This document shows, piece by piece, positions 4,008 through 5,790 of a DNA stretch of 5,790 bases. Under the pieces are notes generated by a model. It was not told the origin of the DNA. It searched no databases and saw nothing but the letters and a program-made list of their open reading frames with translations. The DNA comes from JAWLDB01 sp041686915 (GTDB lineage: Bacteria > Bacillota > UBA994 > UBA5500), in assembly GCA_041686915.1 (NCBI GenBank), contig JAWLDB010000169.1:1-5790 (forward strand), given 5' to 3'. Numbering within the stretch: position 1 is the first letter of the stretch; every line of letters begins with the position of its first letter. The position numbers and the translations under genes were made by a program.

Positions 4008-5790
4008 TTACAGGCGCTGTGCGCCTACCAGATAAAGTACGAGTAGGATGATCAGCAACAGAATAGCTACCGTCAGGGAGTTGAAGGTGATGCTCTGGGG
4101 GTTCCACGACATCCTTTGCACAGCCTGCTCGTCAAGTGGTTCTTCAGCAGATTCTTGGTTGGCTTGCGTAGCATCTGCCGCGATCTTTCCCACTGTCTCG
4201 CCTGCCTTGTCGTAACCAGCGGAGATCTGTCCTTCCACCTTGGAGATGCCGTGAACAACCTTGCCTGCATTATGCTCGGCCTGGTTATAGGCATCATCAA
4301 TATGCTGCTCCCAGTGCAGTGCCTCCTTAGCCAGAATCTGACCGGCCTGTCCCATGGCATTATACCCACCGTCGATTGCATCCTCCAACCGCCTGACCCG
4401 ATCTACAAGCTGGTTGGAAGCCTTGCCACTACGATCGTAAGCTTGACAGATACCGGCTTCAAAACCGCTCAGATAACGACAGCATAGAGTCAGAAAACCC
4501 CGTGACAGAGGCCGGTAAACCACGGCTTCAACCGATAACCACCAAGGACTGCGCCAGTTGAAGAAACCTGTGTACTTAGCTACGAAATAGATGGCTATAC
4601 CTATCAAGGCGGGGATAAACACACCTTCATAGGCATGCGCATCCCAAAACTTCACATGGTGCAACTGCTCATAGATCAGCTGCATGTCAATAATGGTGCC
4701 CTTAGCGGTCGGTTTGACTAACTCAAACATCACGTTATAGGGGAAGATGCCTACCAGAATAATCAGTACTGCGAATATCAGCAGGACCGCCTTGATCACT
4801 GGTCCTTCCTTGCTGACAGGAGCCTTCTTCGGCCCTTTGCCTAGAAAGACCCCAGCATAGAGCTTGATGAAATAGCCGGCTGTAAGTGCCGTTCCAAACA
4901 TAAACAGCTTTTCTGCAAGGAGCATCCAGGGGCTGTGACTATAGTGAGCCACCTCTACGATTGCATGGTGAATCAGCGTCTTACTGGCAAACCCACTGAA
5001 GCCTGGTATTCCGAGCACCGCCAGCGAGGCCACTAGTGTGGTTGTAGCTGTAAAGGGCAGATAGCGATAGAGGCCGCCGAGTTCACGTAGACTGAGCGTA
5101 TGAGTCAACAGATAGACAGTGCCAATCATGAGAAAGAGGCCTGACTTGAAGACAGCATGATTAAGAATATGGTAGACGGCTGCTGAGTGCGCCAGGCCAC
5201 CGTGATCACCCAGGTAGGCCGCAGCTCCTACAGCGAGCATGATGTAACCCATTTGACTGACACTGGAATAGGCTAAGATTTTCTTGATGCTATCCTGCAT
5301 TAAGGCCATGATAGCTCCCAAAATCATAGTAGCTAAAGCGACCCAGATTAGTCCAATGCCGATTTGCTGCGTAATGGGAGCAGCATGTCCGTGTCCCACC
5401 TCTGGGGCCAGGGTTACCGTTAGTACCCGCAGTATACCAAATGCCCCTGTCTTGATCATCAACCCAGAAAGCAATGCACTAGCTGGTGAGGGAGCCACCG
5501 GATGCGCCTGAGGCAGCCAAATATGCAAGGGCACCAGGCCAGCCTTAACGGCAAAGCCAATGAGCATAGGCAGTACTATCAGCCACGGACTGAGCTGGCT
5601 GTGTAGCAGCTTATCCAGCTGCGGTACTATGCTGGCGCTGCCGGTTACCCAGACCAGAAGCAAAATGCCAAAGAGCAGCACCAGGCCGCCGGCCACACTA
5701 AGATAAAGATAGGTGTTACCTGCAAACAGGGCGTGGTCATTTTCCTCATGGATGATCAGTGGATAAGCGGCAAAAGTCATCAGTTCAAAG
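4008..5790 (-). CDS. Proton-translocating antiporter-like subunit (NuoM/HyfB/MrpD superfamily), 5' end off window, with repeat-built C-terminus
   Basis: Polytopic membrane subunit that carries protons or sodium in complex I-like oxidoreductases, membrane hydrogenases or Mrp antiporters. The frame is open to the right edge (FEL precedes the Met at 5780), so that Met is internal; probably 100-130 N-terminal residues are missing. Numbering from that Met gives about ten hydrophobic segments (roughly 24-401). The proton-path signatures are the FELM glutamate, FAVKAGLVPLHIWLPQAH (Lys79), PSPASALLSGLMIKTG (Lys110), YSSVSQMGYIM, HILNHAVFKSG (Lys212) and GIPGFSGFASK (Lys267). The KAGLVPLHIWLP and APSPASALLSG forms are nearer HyfB/NuoM/MrpD than classical NuoL. 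After residue 401 comes an unusual tail: a short aromatic/basic segment, four 25-residue repeats (446-545), an acidic linker (546-562) and a final membrane helix (564-587). No partner subunit is visible, so complex I-like, hydrogenase or Mrp membership cannot be decided. Confidence 0.88.
   Translation of the reverse strand, partial: FELMTFAAYPLIIHEENDHALFAGNTYLYLSVAGGLVLLFGILLLVWVTGSASIVPQLDKLLHSQLSPWLIVLPMLIGFAVKAGLVPLHIWLPQAHPVAPSPASALLSGLMIKTGAFGILRVLTVTLAPEVGHGHAAPITQQIGIGLIWVALATMILGAIMALMQDSIKKILAYSSVSQMGYIMLAVGAAAYLGDHGGLAHSAAVYHILNHAVFKSGLFLMIGTVYLLTHTLSLRELGGLYRYLPFTATTTLVASLAVLGIPGFSGFASKTLIHHAIVEVAHYSHSPWMLLAEKLFMFGTALTAGYFIKLYAGVFLGKGPKKAPVSKEGPVIKAVLLIFAVLIILVGIFPYNVMFELVKPTAKGTIIDMQLIYEQLHHVKFWDAHAYEGVFIPALIGIAIYFVAKYTGFFNWRSPWWLSVEAVVYRPLSRGFLTLCCRYLSGFEAGICQAYDRSGKASNQLVDRVRRLEDAIDGGYNAMGQAGQILAKEALHWEQHIDDAYNQAEHNAGKVVHGISKVEGQISAGYDKAGETVGKIAADATQANQESAEEPLDEQAVQRMSWNPQSITFNSLTVAILLLIILLVLYLVGAQRL
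4146..4445 (-). repeat. Four tandem 75-bp units encoding 25-residue helical repeats
   Basis: Units at 4445-4371, 4370-4296, 4295-4221 and 4220-4146, inside the antiporter-like gene. They begin QAYDRSGKAS, GGYNAMGQAG, DAYNQAEHNA and AGYDKAGETV. Shared columns are Ala/Gly at 2, Tyr at 3 (4 of 4), Asp/Asn at 4, Leu/Val/Ile at 13, Ala/Val/Ile at 17, Leu/Trp/Val/Ala at 20, Glu at 21 (3 of 4) and Ile at 24 (3 of 4). Small or hydrophobic residues at 3, 6, 10, 13, 17, 20 and 24 follow 3-4 spacing with one four-residue insertion per unit, as in a coiled coil with a regular stutter. The DNA of the units is well diverged, so the duplication is old. Confidence 0.75.

Overview
The window carries six protein-coding genes with short gaps and no mobile elements, RNA genes or CRISPR arrays. 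It looks like chromosome from an endospore-forming member of the Bacillota (Clostridia or Negativicutes type). The signs are strong AGGAGG-type ribosome binding sites, a Spo0F-like phosphorelay regulator behind a textbook sigma-H promoter, a FolT-type ECF transporter subunit, a selenium-metabolism YedF protein and a diaminopimelate epimerase. The exact genus is not determined.

Layout, left to right. 1-1100 (minus) is the N-terminal half of a PcrA/UvrD helicase, cut by the left edge. 1101-1271 is a leader dense in inverted repeats, including a terminator-like hairpin just before the pcrA ribosome binding site. 1272-1793 (minus) is the substrate-binding subunit of an ECF vitamin transporter, most like FolT. 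1881-2240 (minus) is a single receiver domain closely resembling Spo0F. 2241-2409 is a divergent promoter region: a sigma-H-type promoter drives spo0F leftward and a TATAAT-type promoter drives yedF rightward. 2410-2997 (plus) is yedF. A 12-bp perfect stem at 3002-3031 separates it from convergent dapF (3038-3898, minus). 3960-3994 is a clear intrinsic terminator for the last gene. 4008-5790 (minus) is a proton-translocating membrane subunit (NuoM/HyfB/MrpD superfamily), cut by the right edge.

The genes do not form one pathway. DNA repair, folate uptake, sporulation signalling, selenium metabolism, lysine/peptidoglycan precursor synthesis and ion-pumping energy conservation each appear to have their own control signals, as expected for ordinary chromosome. 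The most unusual item is the C-terminus of the membrane subunit. After the antiporter core it has four consecutive 25-residue repeats forming a predicted amphipathic/coiled-coil helix, then an acidic linker and a final transmembrane anchor. The layout recalls the lateral helix of NuoL but has a different, repeat-built sequence. The sigma-H promoter of spo0F and the hairpin-rich pcrA leader are the next most interesting points.
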